A stretch of DNA of 64,000 bases from CAVSSX01 sp963730735 (GCA_963730735.1 CAVSSX010000007.1:1178001-1242000); one strand, 5' to 3'. Shown: positions 6,507-15,087, counted from the stretch's first letter. Numbers and translations are program-made. Notes: generated by a model not told the origin, from the sequence alone.

Positions 6507-8932
6507 CCGGGTCCCGGACCCGCCGGCCGGCGGGGGCGGTGATGGCCGACACCTGGCAGTCGATCGTCTTCGCCCCGATCGGCGACGGGCAGCGCCGGCG
6601 GCGGGGGAGCGACGCCACCCGGTTGATCGGGGCGATCGCCATCCTGGTCACGTGCGTGCTGGTCATCCGGTACAACTCGCGGATCGACCGGGCGATCGTC
6701 GAGGTCATCCACCCGGCACCCTGGAGCATCACCTGGCTGGTCACGGTGGTCTACGACGCCGGGGCCTTCGGCGTCACCGCCGCCCTCATCGTGGTGGCCC
6801 TCCTGGCCCGGCGGTGGCTGCTGGCGCGGGACATCGTCCTCAGCCTGATCGGCACGGCGGCGGTCAGCGGCCTGTTGATCCTGGCCCTCGGCAGCCGGGG
6901 CGGCCGACCGCCGGGCATCGAGATCGACGGGTACTACCTCTCGTTCCCGGTCTTCCAGATCGCCCTGTTCATGGCGGTGGCGACGGCGTCGCTGCCCTAC
7001 CTGGCGCGGGGGCTCCAGCGCCTGGTCGAGCTGTTCATCCTGCTGGTGGCCCTGGCCTCGGCCGTGGGCGGCCACGGCCTGCCGCTCAACGTGCTCGGCA
7101 GCCTGGCCATCGGCTGGGGCGTGACGGCGGTCGTCCACCTGGCCCTGGGCTCGCCGCTCGGCCTGCCGTCCATCGACGATGTCGGGTCGCTGCTCGACGA
7201 GCTCGATGTGGCCTACGCCGAGCTCGTCCCGGTCGACCGACAGGTGTGGGGGGTGGCGAAGTACCGGGCTGCGGCACCGTCGGACGCCGCCGGTCGGCTG
7301 AGTGTCTCGGTCTACGGGCGTGACGCCGCCGACGCCAAGCTCCTGACCAAAGCCGGCCGGTTCATCCTCTACCGCGACTCGGGCCCGAGGCTCACGGTCT
7401 CGCGCCTCCAGCAGGTCGAGCACGAGGCCTACCTGACCGTGCGCAGCGCCCAGGCCGGCGTCGCCGTCGGCGAGGTGCTCGAGGCGGGCGTGTGCGGCCC
7501 GGCCAACGACGCCGTGCTGGTCTGCCGGCTCCCGGCGGGCCGCCCCTTGGCCGAATTGTCGGCCGAGGAGGTGACCGACGCCGCCCTCGACGACGTCTAC
7601 GCCCAGCTGGCCACCCTCCGCACGGCCCGCATCGCCCACGGCTCCCTCAGCGCCGACACCCTGTTCGTGGACGGGGCCACGGCGCGGGTGTCCCTGGTCG
7701 ACTTCCGCAACGCCTCGTCCCACGCCAACGCCGCCCAGTACGACCGGGACCTGGCCGGCGCCATGGCGGCCACGGCGACGGTGGTCGGGGCCGAGCGAGC
7801 GGCCCGGGCGGCGGCCCGCTGTCTCGGCGCCGAGGACCTCGGTGGGGCCCTCCGGTACCTGCGACGGTCCACCCTCGACCCGGCGCTCGGTCGGAGCCTG
7901 CGCGGCGCCAAGTCCCTCCTCGAGGAGGTTCGCCAGCAGGCGGCCGAGGCGAAGTCCATCGAGGTGCCGACCCTCGTCGAGCCCCTCCGGGTGAAGTGGC
8001 CCACGTTGATCATGATCATCGGGACGATGATCGGTGGGTGGGCCCTGATCGGCGTGCTGATCGACGTCACGGCCTCCTTCGACACGGTCATCGGGGCCAA
8101 CTGGCTGTGGGTGGTGCTGGCCTTCGTGCTCGTCCAACTGGGCTACGTGGCCTCGGCCATCGAGGCCGTGGGCAGCGTGTCCGGCCCGCTCCCGTTCGGT
8201 CGGGTCCTGGCCGTCGAGGTGGCGAACTGCTTCAGCGCCCTGGCCGGTGGGACGCCGGCGGTCTTCGCCACCCGGGTGCGCTTCTTCCAGCAACAGGGCT
8301 ACGACTCGTCGGTCGCCCTGAGCTCGGGGGCGATCATGGCCGCCGTCAGCTGGATCGCCACCGTCGTGCTGGTCCTCGTCTCGCTGCCCTTCGCCTGGGG
8401 GACGATCCACCTCGAGGTCACGCCGGAGTCGGGCGGGAACTCGAAGCTGGTGTGGATCATCCTGGCCGTGGTGGTGCTGGTGGCCCTCGTGATCGGGCTG
8501 GCCGTCGCCCTGCCCAAGCTCCGGCGCTCGGCGATGGCCAAGATCCGGCCGAGGCTGGCCGACATGTGGGGGAACCTGGCGTCGATCGCCAAGACGCCGC
8601 GCAAGCTCGTCCTCTTGGTGGGTGGCTCGGTGGCGGCCGAGCTGTTCATCGCCATGGCCCTGTCGGTCTCGCTCCGGGCCTTCGACGACCACCTCCGCCT
8701 GCCGACCCTGATCGTGGTGATCACGCTGGCCTCGATCATCGGCGGCGTCTCGCCGTCACCGGGTGGGATGGGCGTGGTCGAGGCGGGCATGATCCTCGGG
8801 CTCACGGCGGCGGGGGTCTCGGAGGCCGACGCCACGGCGGCGGTGTTCATCCAGCGGCTCTTCACCTCGTACCTGCCGCCGATCTGGGGTTGGGCCACCC
8901 TCGTGTGGATGCGAAAGCGCGAGTACCTGTGA
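6503..8932 (+). CDS. Membrane fusion protein: degenerate PAP2 + pseudokinase-like + LPG-synthase transmembrane domain
   Basis: 809 residues from the ATG overlapping the HAD stop; an in-frame ATG at 6542 would give 796. Residues about 35-215 are several helices resembling a PAP2 phosphatase that has lost its motifs: SFPVFQ (near 147) sits where SxxxH is expected and GGHGLPLNVLG where a second histidine motif would be. Residues about 220-460 resemble an ABC1/RIO-type kinase: an EHEAYL helix and VDFRNA remain, but the catalytic loop reads HGSLSADT (from 379), without Asp or Asn. Residues about 490-809 are a lysylphosphatidylglycerol-synthase-type (UPF0104) domain ending with SPSPGGMGVVEAGM. It lacks the soluble aminoacyl-transferase half of MprF. 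A flippase or lipid-handling role is inferred, not shown. Confidence 0.8.
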   Translation: MTGSRTRRPAGAVMADTWQSIVFAPIGDGQRRRRGSDATRLIGAIAILVTCVLVIRYNSRIDRAIVEVIHPAPWSITWLVTVVYDAGAFGVTAALIVVALLARRWLLARDIVLSLIGTAAVSGLLILALGSRGGRPPGIEIDGYYLSFPVFQIALFMAVATASLPYLARGLQRLVELFILLVALASAVGGHGLPLNVLGSLAIGWGVTAVVHLALGSPLGLPSIDDVGSLLDELDVAYAELVPVDRQVWGVAKYRAAAPSDAAGRLSVSVYGRDAADAKLLTKAGRFILYRDSGPRLTVSRLQQVEHEAYLTVRSAQAGVAVGEVLEAGVCGPANDAVLVCRLPAGRPLAELSAEEVTDAALDDVYAQLATLRTARIAHGSLSADTLFVDGATARVSLVDFRNASSHANAAQYDRDLAGAMAATATVVGAERAARAAARCLGAEDLGGALRYLRRSTLDPALGRSLRGAKSLLEEVRQQAAEAKSIEVPTLVEPLRVKWPTLIMIIGTMIGGWALIGVLIDVTASFDTVIGANWLWVVLAFVLVQLGYVASAIEAVGSVSGPLPFGRVLAVEVANCFSALAGGTPAVFATRVRFFQQQGYDSSVALSSGAIMAAVSWIATVVLVLVSLPFAWGTIHLEVTPESGGNSKLVWIILAVVVLVALVIGLAVALPKLRRSAMAKIRPRLADMWGNLASIAKTPRKLVLLVGGSVAAELFIAMALSVSLRAFDDHLRLPTLIVVITLASIIGGVSPSPGGMGVVEAGMILGLTAAGVSEADATAAVFIQRLFTSYLPPIWGWATLVWMRKREYL

Positions 8933-9073
8933 CCGACCCGACGACCGACGTCGTCGAGGGTCGATCGCCGACGCCGCCGACGCCTACGCTGACCGCGACG
9001 AGCGAGACGTGGCCGTCCGGGCGCCCGGCGACGGCGTGACGCGAACGATGGGTACCGAGCACGAGGAGTGACG

Positions 9074-9397
9074 ATGGCCAAGCAGCTGACGGACAACCGG
9101 CGAGGGACGACGGGGCGCCGAGGGGCGATCCGCCGGGCGATCCCGGCCGTGGCGCTGGCCGCCGGGGCCGCGGTCGGGGTGGCCGCCATGGCGCCGCCGG
9201 CCGGGGCCGTCTCGAAGGAGAACTTCTCGCGCTGCGTCCGGCTGCACGGGTTCGAGCGCTTCCCGAACGGCACCATCAGCGACAACGGGTCCTTGGTGAT
9301 CGTGCTCGGCCCCGCCCTCAGCGTGGCCATCGGCTCGCCTCACTTCAACTCGGCCCTGTTCGCCTGCCAGTCCCTGCTCCCGGCCGGGACGAACTGA
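9074..9397 (+). CDS. Small secreted protein with two conserved cysteines
   Basis: 107 residues; ATG at 9074 with GAGGAG in front. The N-terminus carries arginines then AIPAVALAAGAAVGVAAMAPPAGAV, a good Sec signal with cleavage near residue 46. The mature part has CVRLHGFERFPNGTI and ends FNSALFACQSLLPAG. This resembles a widespread actinobacterial exported family with a C..HG..FP..(acidic) start and an AC..L.P end. The two cysteines probably form a disulfide. Function unknown. It lies between the two LPG-synthase-type membrane genes. Confidence 0.75.
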   Translation: MAKQLTDNRRGTTGRRGAIRRAIPAVALAAGAAVGVAAMAPPAGAVSKENFSRCVRLHGFERFPNGTISDNGSLVIVLGPALSVAIGSPHFNSALFACQSLLPAGTN

Positions 9398-9414
9398 CGC
9401 CCGACGAGGACGCC

Positions 9415-9432
9415 CCGGCCGGCGCTGGCCGG
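9415..9432. terminator. Short GC-rich hairpin between convergent genes
   Basis: CCGGCC (9415-9420) pairs with GGCCGG (9427-9432) around a six-base loop, in the 43-base gap between the small secreted protein gene and the convergent membrane protein gene. The arms are short and there is no U-tract, so its role is only plausible. Confidence 0.35.
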
Positions 9433-9440
9433 CCGAAGGT

Positions 9441-10541
9441 TCAGGCGGGGTGGAGCTCGGCCGGGGGCTGCGGCCGTGGGTGGCGGTAGCGGAGTTTGAA
9501 CGCCCCGTAGGCGATCGGACCGAGGGCCAGCGGGATCCAGTAGGAGGCCAGCCGGTAGGCGAGGGTGGCCAGCACGGCGTCGGCCGTGCTCACACCGGCC
9601 AGCACCAGGAGGCCGGTCAGGCTGGCTTCGACGATGCCCAGGCCGCCGGGGGTGATCGGGATCATCCCGATGATCCCGGCGACGGCGTAGGCGATCAGGA
9701 CCAGCGACGGCCGGGGGTCGGCCCCGGTGGCCCGGATCGAGGCCAGCAGGCACAGGTAGTCGAAGCCCAGCCGTCCGGCCGACAACAGCACGGCCAGCCA
9801 CCACTGCTTCCCGAGGACGCCCCGGATGAGGTCACGCTGCTGGAGCAGCGTGACGTCGAGGCCGACGAGCGGCGGCTTGTGCCGCAGGACGGCGTTGTGG
9901 ACCCGCTGGACGACCCGGCCGGACCACCGCAGCGGGCCGTCGGTCACGAGCACGACGGCGGCGAAACCGGCGAAGGCGAAGAACGCCACCGCGCCGAGGA
10001 TCGCCGCGTTCTCGAGGCCGCGGTTCACCGGGCTGCCGACCAGCACGACCGGGAGGGCGAAGATCGGCAGCGCCAGCAGTCCGCCCACGCCGAGCAGCGA
10101 GAACGCAGTGAGGCCACCCACGGTCGACGTGGTGTCCCGACCGCTGGCCGCCAGCATCCGGAACTGCACGGCGGCGCCGACGGCCGCCCCACCCGGGACG
10201 ATGAGGCTGATGGCGTTGCCGGCCAGCTGGGCCGTGATCACCGGGAACCAGGCCTTGGTCCGCAGGGCCAGCCGTTGGAGGGCGAACGTACACGTGAAGT
10301 GGGCCATCTCGGCCACGATGGCCACGGCGAACCACCAGGGCTCGAGCGTGGTCAGGCGGGGCCAGGATCCGAGACGTCGACGATCTCGGGGAAGACGAGG
10401 TAGATGGCCACCCCGGCGATGGCCACCACGACGACCTTCTTGACGACCGCCTGCCACCGCAGGGGATTGACCGAGTGCTCCTCGACCTCCTCGGCGAAGG
10501 TCGGAGGCGGCCTGGCCGATGGTCGGGGGGACGCCGGTCAT
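9441..10541 (-). CDS. LPG-synthase-type (UPF0104) membrane protein, N-terminus disturbed by frameshifts
   Basis: From about residue 60 onwards this is a typical UPF0104/lysylphosphatidylglycerol-synthase transmembrane domain: PWWFAVAIVAEMAHFT, NAISLIVPGGAAVGAAVQF, then ITPGGLGIVEASLTGLL and a last helix. As written, residues about 14-58 are Arg/Gly-rich and implausible. In the next frame, between about 10370 and 10500 (minus strand), the sequence instead encodes EEVEEHSVNPLRWQAVVKK followed by the hydrophobic run VVVVAIAGVAIYLVFPE, which is the missing first helix. That frame joins the main one near 10366-10376, where one base seems lost (VDV to LGSWPRL), and must leave the ATG frame near 10490-10505. 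The gene is probably whole in the cell or recently broken. The product is likely a lipid or polyprenol-handling membrane protein. Confidence 0.75.
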   Translation of the reverse strand: MTGVPPTIGQAASDLRRGGRGALGQSPAVAGGRQEGRRGGHRRGGHLPRLPRDRRRLGSWPRLTTLEPWWFAVAIVAEMAHFTCTFALQRLALRTKAWFPVITAQLAGNAISLIVPGGAAVGAAVQFRMLAASGRDTTSTVGGLTAFSLLGVGGLLALPIFALPVVLVGSPVNRGLENAAILGAVAFFAFAGFAAVVLVTDGPLRWSGRVVQRVHNAVLRHKPPLVGLDVTLLQQRDLIRGVLGKQWWLAVLLSAGRLGFDYLCLLASIRATGADPRPSLVLIAYAVAGIIGMIPITPGGLGIVEASLTGLLVLAGVSTADAVLATLAYRLASYWIPLALGPIAYGAFKLRYRHPRPQPPAELHPA

Positions 10542-10592
10542 GTCGGGTCGTGCGGGGGGCCGCCGCGGGTCACCGGGTCGGGCCCGCCGGTC

Positions 10593-10709
10593 CTAGTCGG
10601 ACTTGGTCCGGATGAAGTAGTAGGCCGTCATCAAGATGGCCAGGATCACCACCAGGATGATGGCCCACAACAACCAGTGCTCGAACGTCGCAGCGGTGAC
10701 GAATTCCAT
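10593..10709 (-). CDS. Single-span membrane microprotein, 38 residues
   Basis: A short frame with ATG at 10709 and GGAG eight bases upstream. It encodes MEFVTAATFEHWLLW, a hydrophobic helix IILVVILAILMTAYYFI and a polar end RTKSD. The single helix of about 20 residues with a positively charged tail indicates an inner-membrane microprotein with the C-terminus probably inside. It precedes the UPF0104 membrane gene on the same strand by about 50 bases, so a shared transcript is likely. No family was recognised. Confidence 0.6.
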   Translation of the reverse strand: MEFVTAATFEHWLLWAIILVVILAILMTAYYFIRTKSD

Positions 10710-10887
10710 TCGAGTTCTCCAGACCTGAGAGGGACATCCTCGAGCTGCGCGAACAGTACCAGCACCCGGCACCGCCGACGCCGGGTGTGACGGCGGCCTC
10801 CGGAGGACGGCCGGTCGGTGTCGTAGTCTGCGCCCCGGAACGGGCGGCCGGTCGCCGCACCGCGGTGTCGGTCACGAGGGGGGCAAC

Positions 10888-11712
10888 ATGCCAGAGGGTC
10901 GTTTGGCCGGGAAGATCGCCGTGGTGACGGGGGGAGCGGCCGGCATCGGCGGGGGCGTCAGCCGGCTCGCCGCCGCCGAGGGGGCCACCGTCGTGATCAA
11001 CGACATCGACGGGGACCTGCTCGGGGCGACCGTGGCCGAGATCGAGTCGGCCGGGGGCCGGGCGGTGGCCTCGGTCGGCGACATCCGCCAGCCCGAGGCG
11101 GTGGAGGCCCTGGTCGAGACGGCGACGTCGGTCGACGGGGGCCGGATCGACGTCCTGGTGAACAACGCCGGGGACTTCCGGCCGAGTGGCCGCTTCCTCA
11201 AGACGTCGCCCGAGCAGTGGGACGCCCTGTACGCCATCAATCTCGAGCACGTCTTCCGGGTCACCCGAGCAGTCGCCCCGGCCATGGTCGAGCGCCACGC
11301 CGGGAGCATCGTGAACGTCTCCACCGTGGAGGCCTTCCGGGGCATCCCGGCCAACGCCGCGTACTCGGCCTTCAACGCCGGGATCAACGCCTTCACCAAG
11401 AGCCTGGCCGTCGAGCTCGGGGTCGAGGGCGTGCGGGTCAACGCCATCGCCCCGGACCTCGCCGACACGCTGCAGACCCCGGCCGAGGTCATGCTCCGAG
11501 GCCGCGACCCGTCCCTCGTCCGGCACTGGGTCCCGTTGGGCCGTTTCGGGCAGCCCGACGACTACGCCGAGGTGGTGGTGTTCCTGGCCTCGGAGCAGTC
11601 CCGGTTCGTCACCGGGCACGTCATCCCGGTGGACGGCGGGACCACCGCCGCCAGCGGCTGGTACCTGCGGGCGCGGGGCTACGGCTGGACCAACACCCCC
11701 GACGCACCCTGA
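10888..11712 (+). CDS. SDR-family protein lacking the catalytic lysine
   Basis: 274 residues, ATG behind GAGGGGG. Rossmann motifs are intact: TGGAAGIGGGVS, an NDID acidic residue pointing to NAD, and VNNAGDF. The active site is unusual: Ser145 (VNVSTVE) and Tyr159 (AAYSAFN) are present, but position +4 after the tyrosine is Asn163 instead of the usual lysine of YxxxK. The C-terminus carries GGTTAASGW, matching the usual SDR ending. Residue changes at this lysine normally reduce dehydrogenase activity strongly, so it may bind rather than turn over its substrate. The gene stands before an MFS transporter gene on the same strand. Confidence 0.85.
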   Translation: MPEGRLAGKIAVVTGGAAGIGGGVSRLAAAEGATVVINDIDGDLLGATVAEIESAGGRAVASVGDIRQPEAVEALVETATSVDGGRIDVLVNNAGDFRPSGRFLKTSPEQWDALYAINLEHVFRVTRAVAPAMVERHAGSIVNVSTVEAFRGIPANAAYSAFNAGINAFTKSLAVELGVEGVRVNAIAPDLADTLQTPAEVMLRGRDPSLVRHWVPLGRFGQPDDYAEVVVFLASEQSRFVTGHVIPVDGGTTAASGWYLRARGYGWTNTPDAP

Positions 11713-11768
11713 GCCCGGGTGGCCGACCCGCGCCGGGGACGGTACGGTCCGCCACCGGGGGAGGTCCG

Positions 11769-13109
11769 ATGCTGAGGGGTAGGCGCACGGCGCCGGAGCA
11801 GGAGGAGGAGGGAGCGTCGGCCGCTGACCCGACGGCGTCGCCGGTCCCGCCGCCGTCGGTGCGTGGTCCCGGCCGGCTGCTCTACGCCTTCCGTTCCCTG
11901 GACCAGCGCAACTTCCGTCTGTACTTCTTCGGGCAGATGTCCTCGACCTGCGGGACCTGGGCCCAGACGGTGGCCCTGGCCTGGCTGGTCCTCAAGATCA
12001 CCGGCAGCGGTACCCAGGTGGGACTGATCACCGCCGCCCAGTTCCTGCCGGTGCTCCTGCTCGGGGCGTGGGGCGGCGTGGTCGCCGACCGCTTCGACAA
12101 CCGACGGGCGGTGCTCGGGATCCAGATCCTCCTCGGGTCCCAGGCGGCGGTGCTGGCCGCCGTGACCCTGGGCGGCGTGGCCCACCTCTGGGTGCTCTAC
12201 GTGCTGGCGGCCATCCAGGGCGTCGGCACGGCGCTCGATACGCCCACCCGCCAGTCCCTGGTGGGCCAGATGGTGGGTGACGCCCAGTTGCCGAACGCCC
12301 TCTCGTTGAACGCCGGGTTGGTCCAGCTGGCCCGCATCGTCGGGCCGGCGGTGGCCGGCATCCTCATCGGGACGGTCGGCATCGGCGCGTGCTTCGCCGT
12401 CAACGCCGGGTCCTACGTGGTCATCGTGATCTGTGTGGCCCTCATCGACCCGACCAAGCTCATTGTCCGCGAGCGGCTGGCCCGGGCCAAGGGGCAGGTG
12501 CGTGAGGGCTTCCGCTACGTGCTGGGCCGAGCCGAGCTCCGCAACGTCCTGCTGCTGTCGGTCGTGATCGGGGTCTTCGCCACCAACTTCAACGTGGTGC
12601 TGCCGCTGGTGGCCCGGGACATCCTCCATGGCGGCGCCGGCACCTTCGGCGCGTTGGGGGCGGTGCAGGGGGTCGGGGCGCTGATCGCCGCCGTGGCCGT
12701 CGCCGCCCGGGGACGGCCGAGCAAGGGCTTCCTGGTCGTGGGCACCCTGGCCCTCGGCGCCACCCTGCTCGGGGCGGCGGTGGCCCCCGGCTCGGTGATC
12801 GAGTTCGCCACCATCGGCCTGGCCGGCGCGGCCGCCCTGGTCGTCGGGGTGTCGGTCAACATGACCATGCAGCTGGGCGCCCGACCGTCGCTGCGCGGCC
12901 GGGTGATCGCCATGTACTTCCTGGTGGCCTTCGGGTCGAACGTGGTCGGCGGGCCGCTCACCGGTTGGGTGGCCCAGACGTTCGGCGCCCGGTGGAGCCT
13001 GGCCGCCGGGGCCATCCCGGCGGTGGCCGTCGCCGCCGTCTTGGCCCTCCACTGGCGCCAGCGCTTGGAGGAGCCGGGCGCCGTGCCCGATGTCGTCCCG
13101 GCCGCCTAG
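11769..13109 (+). CDS. Major facilitator superfamily transporter (MFS_3/EntS-like)
   Basis: 446 residues; the ATG at 11769 gives a 45-residue charged cytoplasmic N-terminus and then about 11-12 membrane helices. FRLYFFGQMSSTCGTWAQ and GGVVADRFDNRRA (the loop 2-3 signature) are those of the MFS_3 group that includes enterobactin exporter EntS and macrolide exporters. Efflux of a small molecule by proton antiport is expected from the family. It follows the SDR by 56 bases and could share its transcript. The substrate cannot be inferred from context. Confidence 0.85.
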   Translation: MLRGRRTAPEQEEEGASAADPTASPVPPPSVRGPGRLLYAFRSLDQRNFRLYFFGQMSSTCGTWAQTVALAWLVLKITGSGTQVGLITAAQFLPVLLLGAWGGVVADRFDNRRAVLGIQILLGSQAAVLAAVTLGGVAHLWVLYVLAAIQGVGTALDTPTRQSLVGQMVGDAQLPNALSLNAGLVQLARIVGPAVAGILIGTVGIGACFAVNAGSYVVIVICVALIDPTKLIVRERLARAKGQVREGFRYVLGRAELRNVLLLSVVIGVFATNFNVVLPLVARDILHGGAGTFGALGAVQGVGALIAAVAVAARGRPSKGFLVVGTLALGATLLGAAVAPGSVIEFATIGLAGAAALVVGVSVNMTMQLGARPSLRGRVIAMYFLVAFGSNVVGGPLTGWVAQTFGARWSLAAGAIPAVAVAAVLALHWRQRLEEPGAVPDVVPAA

Positions 13110-13133
13110 CCGGCCGGGGTCACCGGGGGTGGC

Positions 13134-13619
13134 TCAGACGAAGATGAGGTCGTCGTGGGCCGGCTCGGTGCCGGTGGCGACGGTCATCTTGGAGCCCGGC
13201 CGCAGGCGGACCAGGTCGAGGGTCAGCTCGGCGATCTGGTCGGGCCGGAAGTGGCGCTGCAGCTCGGCCTGGTCCGCCTCGTCGAAGCTGGTCGGGTCGA
13301 CCAGGAAGGCGTGGGCGTAGCGGATGGCCGCCTTGTGGCGGTCCGTCAGGTCGCTGTGCTCGAAGTCGGCCAGCTGGGCCACCACGTCCTCGGTCAGACC
13401 CCGGTCGACGGCGGTGGTGACCCGCATGTTGCGGCAGATGCTGCAGTGGGCCAGCTGTCCGCTGTAGATGCGGACCAGCTCCCGGGTGACGATGTCGACC
13501 TTGGCCGCCCCCACGGCCACCAGGGCCATGTGGGAGAACGCCTTGCCGAGCTCGGGCGCCGCCTCGGTGAGGCCCATCGGGGCGCCGGTGGCGTCGACTG
13601 CTCGAGGAGTGCTGGACAT
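13134..13619 (-). CDS. Carboxymuconolactone decarboxylase family protein (AhpD-like)
   Basis: 161 residues with the CMD/AhpD core: ELVRIYSGQLAHCSICRNMR contains the redox CxxC (HCSICRN) with the preceding His. The rest is helical, including DRHKAAIRYAHAFL, the standard second half. AhpD-type members use the CxxC pair as a peroxidase or disulfide reductant. Its start lies two bases after the stop of a related gene on the same strand, so the two form an operon and may form a heteromeric complex. Start ATG at 13619. Confidence 0.85.
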   Translation of the reverse strand: MSSTPRAVDATGAPMGLTEAAPELGKAFSHMALVAVGAAKVDIVTRELVRIYSGQLAHCSICRNMRVTTAVDRGLTEDVVAQLADFEHSDLTDRHKAAIRYAHAFLVDPTSFDEADQAELQRHFRPDQIAELTLDLVRLRPGSKMTVATGTEPAHDDLIFV

Positions 13620-13621
13620 GT

Positions 13622-14089
13622 CTACCTCCCAATCCCGAGGACGAGCTCTGCTCGTAGCCGGGTCTCAAAGATGCCACACGAGTAGGTCAGGACGACGAAC
13701 CCCGCCTGACCGACGGCGGCGATCACTTCGGCGGCTTGGGCGTCGGTCACGCCGGCGGCGTCGAAGAGCAACTGTTCGGCGTAGCCGATGCAGGTCCGCT
13801 GGGCGGCGGTGAAGGCCGGGTCCGAGGGCCAGGCGGCCAACCGCTCGAGCTGGTCGTCGATCCCGAGGGTCGTGGGGTCCGGTTGGCCGTGCAGCTCCGC
13901 CGGCACCGACCCGAGCAGTTGGGAGATGCGGAACTGGCACAGGACCAGGATCGCCGGATCGATGGCGTCCTGGTTCCAGATCGCCGCCTCGACCCCTTCG
14001 AGGGCGGCCGCGTACTCGGGCCGATGGCCCACGACCCGGTCGAACGGGCGCTCACCCGGGACCGGGTCGTTGACCCAGGAGTCAGTCAC
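13622..14089 (-). CDS. Carboxymuconolactone decarboxylase-like protein without CxxC
   Basis: 155 residues from a GTG at 14089 placed five bases after GGGAGG; the open frame extends upstream without a better start. It has the helical plan of the CMD family (AILVLCQFRISQLLG, then AAQRTCIGYAEQLLF) but only one cysteine where the pair should be, so AhpD-like redox chemistry is unlikely in this subunit alone. It is the first gene of a two-gene operon with the CxxC-bearing paralogue. A structural or regulatory partner role is possible. Confidence 0.75.
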   Translation of the reverse strand: MTDSWVNDPVPGERPFDRVVGHRPEYAAALEGVEAAIWNQDAIDPAILVLCQFRISQLLGSVPAELHGQPDPTTLGIDDQLERLAAWPSDPAFTAAQRTCIGYAEQLLFDAAGVTDAQAAEVIAAVGQAGFVVLTYSCGIFETRLRAELVLGIGR

Positions 14090-14285
14090 GGGCGCCTCCC
14101 GGCCGGGCCGGCGACGGCATTCCGGCACGTCGCAGGGGAGTTGTCCATGCACCAGGTCTAGTGGCCCGCACCACCCCGGGCAAGCGGTCCGGCCGGACGA
14201 CGGCGGCGTCGGTCCGGCCGGCCCCCGGGACCGGCCGGACGTCGGGCCAGGTCAGCGGCCGATCAGTCGGGCATAGTCTCGATCC

Positions 14286-15087
14286 ATGGACCTGGTCGAC
14301 CGCTGGCGTGGGTTGCTGGCCCGGCCCGATGGCGAGCTGCCGCTCGACGAGGCGGCCCTGGTGATCGCCGCCCACGGCAGCCCCGGCCTGGATATCGCCC
14401 TGCAGCTCGGTCGGCTCGACGCTCTGGCCGGCGACGTACCCGGCGACGACGTCGACGCCGTGTGCACCCTCTTGTTCTCGACGCTCGGGCTGGTCGGCGA
14501 CTCGGCCACCTACGACGACCCCCGCAACTCCTTCCTCGACCAGGTCCTCGACCGGCGCCGGGGCATTCCCATCACCCTCTCGGTCCTCCTCATCGAGGTC
14601 GCCCGCCGGCGCCACGTGTCGCTCGAGGGGGTGGGGATGCCCGGGCACTTCTTGGTCCGTGACCCGTCGGTGCCGGGCCAGTTCATCGACGCCTTCGGCC
14701 GTGGTCGTCGTCTGGGCCACCACGAGTGTGCCGAGCTGCTGCGGTCGAGCACGGGCACCTCGATGGACCTCGACCCGGCGATGCTGGCGCCCATCGGGCG
14801 AAAGGTGATCCTGGCCCGGATGCTGGCCAACCTCGATCAGAGCTACCAGCGTCGCTCCGACCGGCGCTCCCTGGTGTGGGTCCGTCGGCTCCGGGTCCTG
14901 AACCCCGTGCTCCCGCTGCAGCATGCGGGTCGAGCTGGCCGGTGGGCTGGCCGAGCTCGGGGCCTTCGACGTCGCCGAGACGCTCCTGTCGGAGCTGGCC
15001 GACCTGGCCGAGGCGCCAGGGGTCGATCCGGGGCTCGCCGACAGCATCCGGACCCGGGCCGTCCAGGTCCGGGCCCGGCTCAACTGA
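14286..15087 (+). pseudogene. SirB1/transglutaminase-like protein, frameshifted near 14920
   Basis: The first 212 residues, from ATG 14286, match the SirB1 family: NSFLDQVLDRRRGIPITLSV, VGMPGHFLVRDP and FIDAFGRGRRL are its signature stretches. At the segment encoding LPLQ (about 14920) the frame then turns into arginine-rich nonsense. One base further, the other frame continues perfectly with MRVELAGGLAELGAFDVAE and runs to TGA at 15085-15087, the expected C-terminal helical repeats. A single extra base around 14919-14921 explains this. The whole gene would encode about 266 residues. SirB1-like proteins are cytosolic, of unclear function, with a degenerate transglutaminase fold. Confidence 0.8.

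Noticed and set aside
6323..8692. A 789-codon minus-strand frame opposite the UPF0104 fusion gene
   Set aside because: Translation is almost only Gly, Arg, Gln, His and Asp, the complement of membrane-protein codons; no start context or homology.
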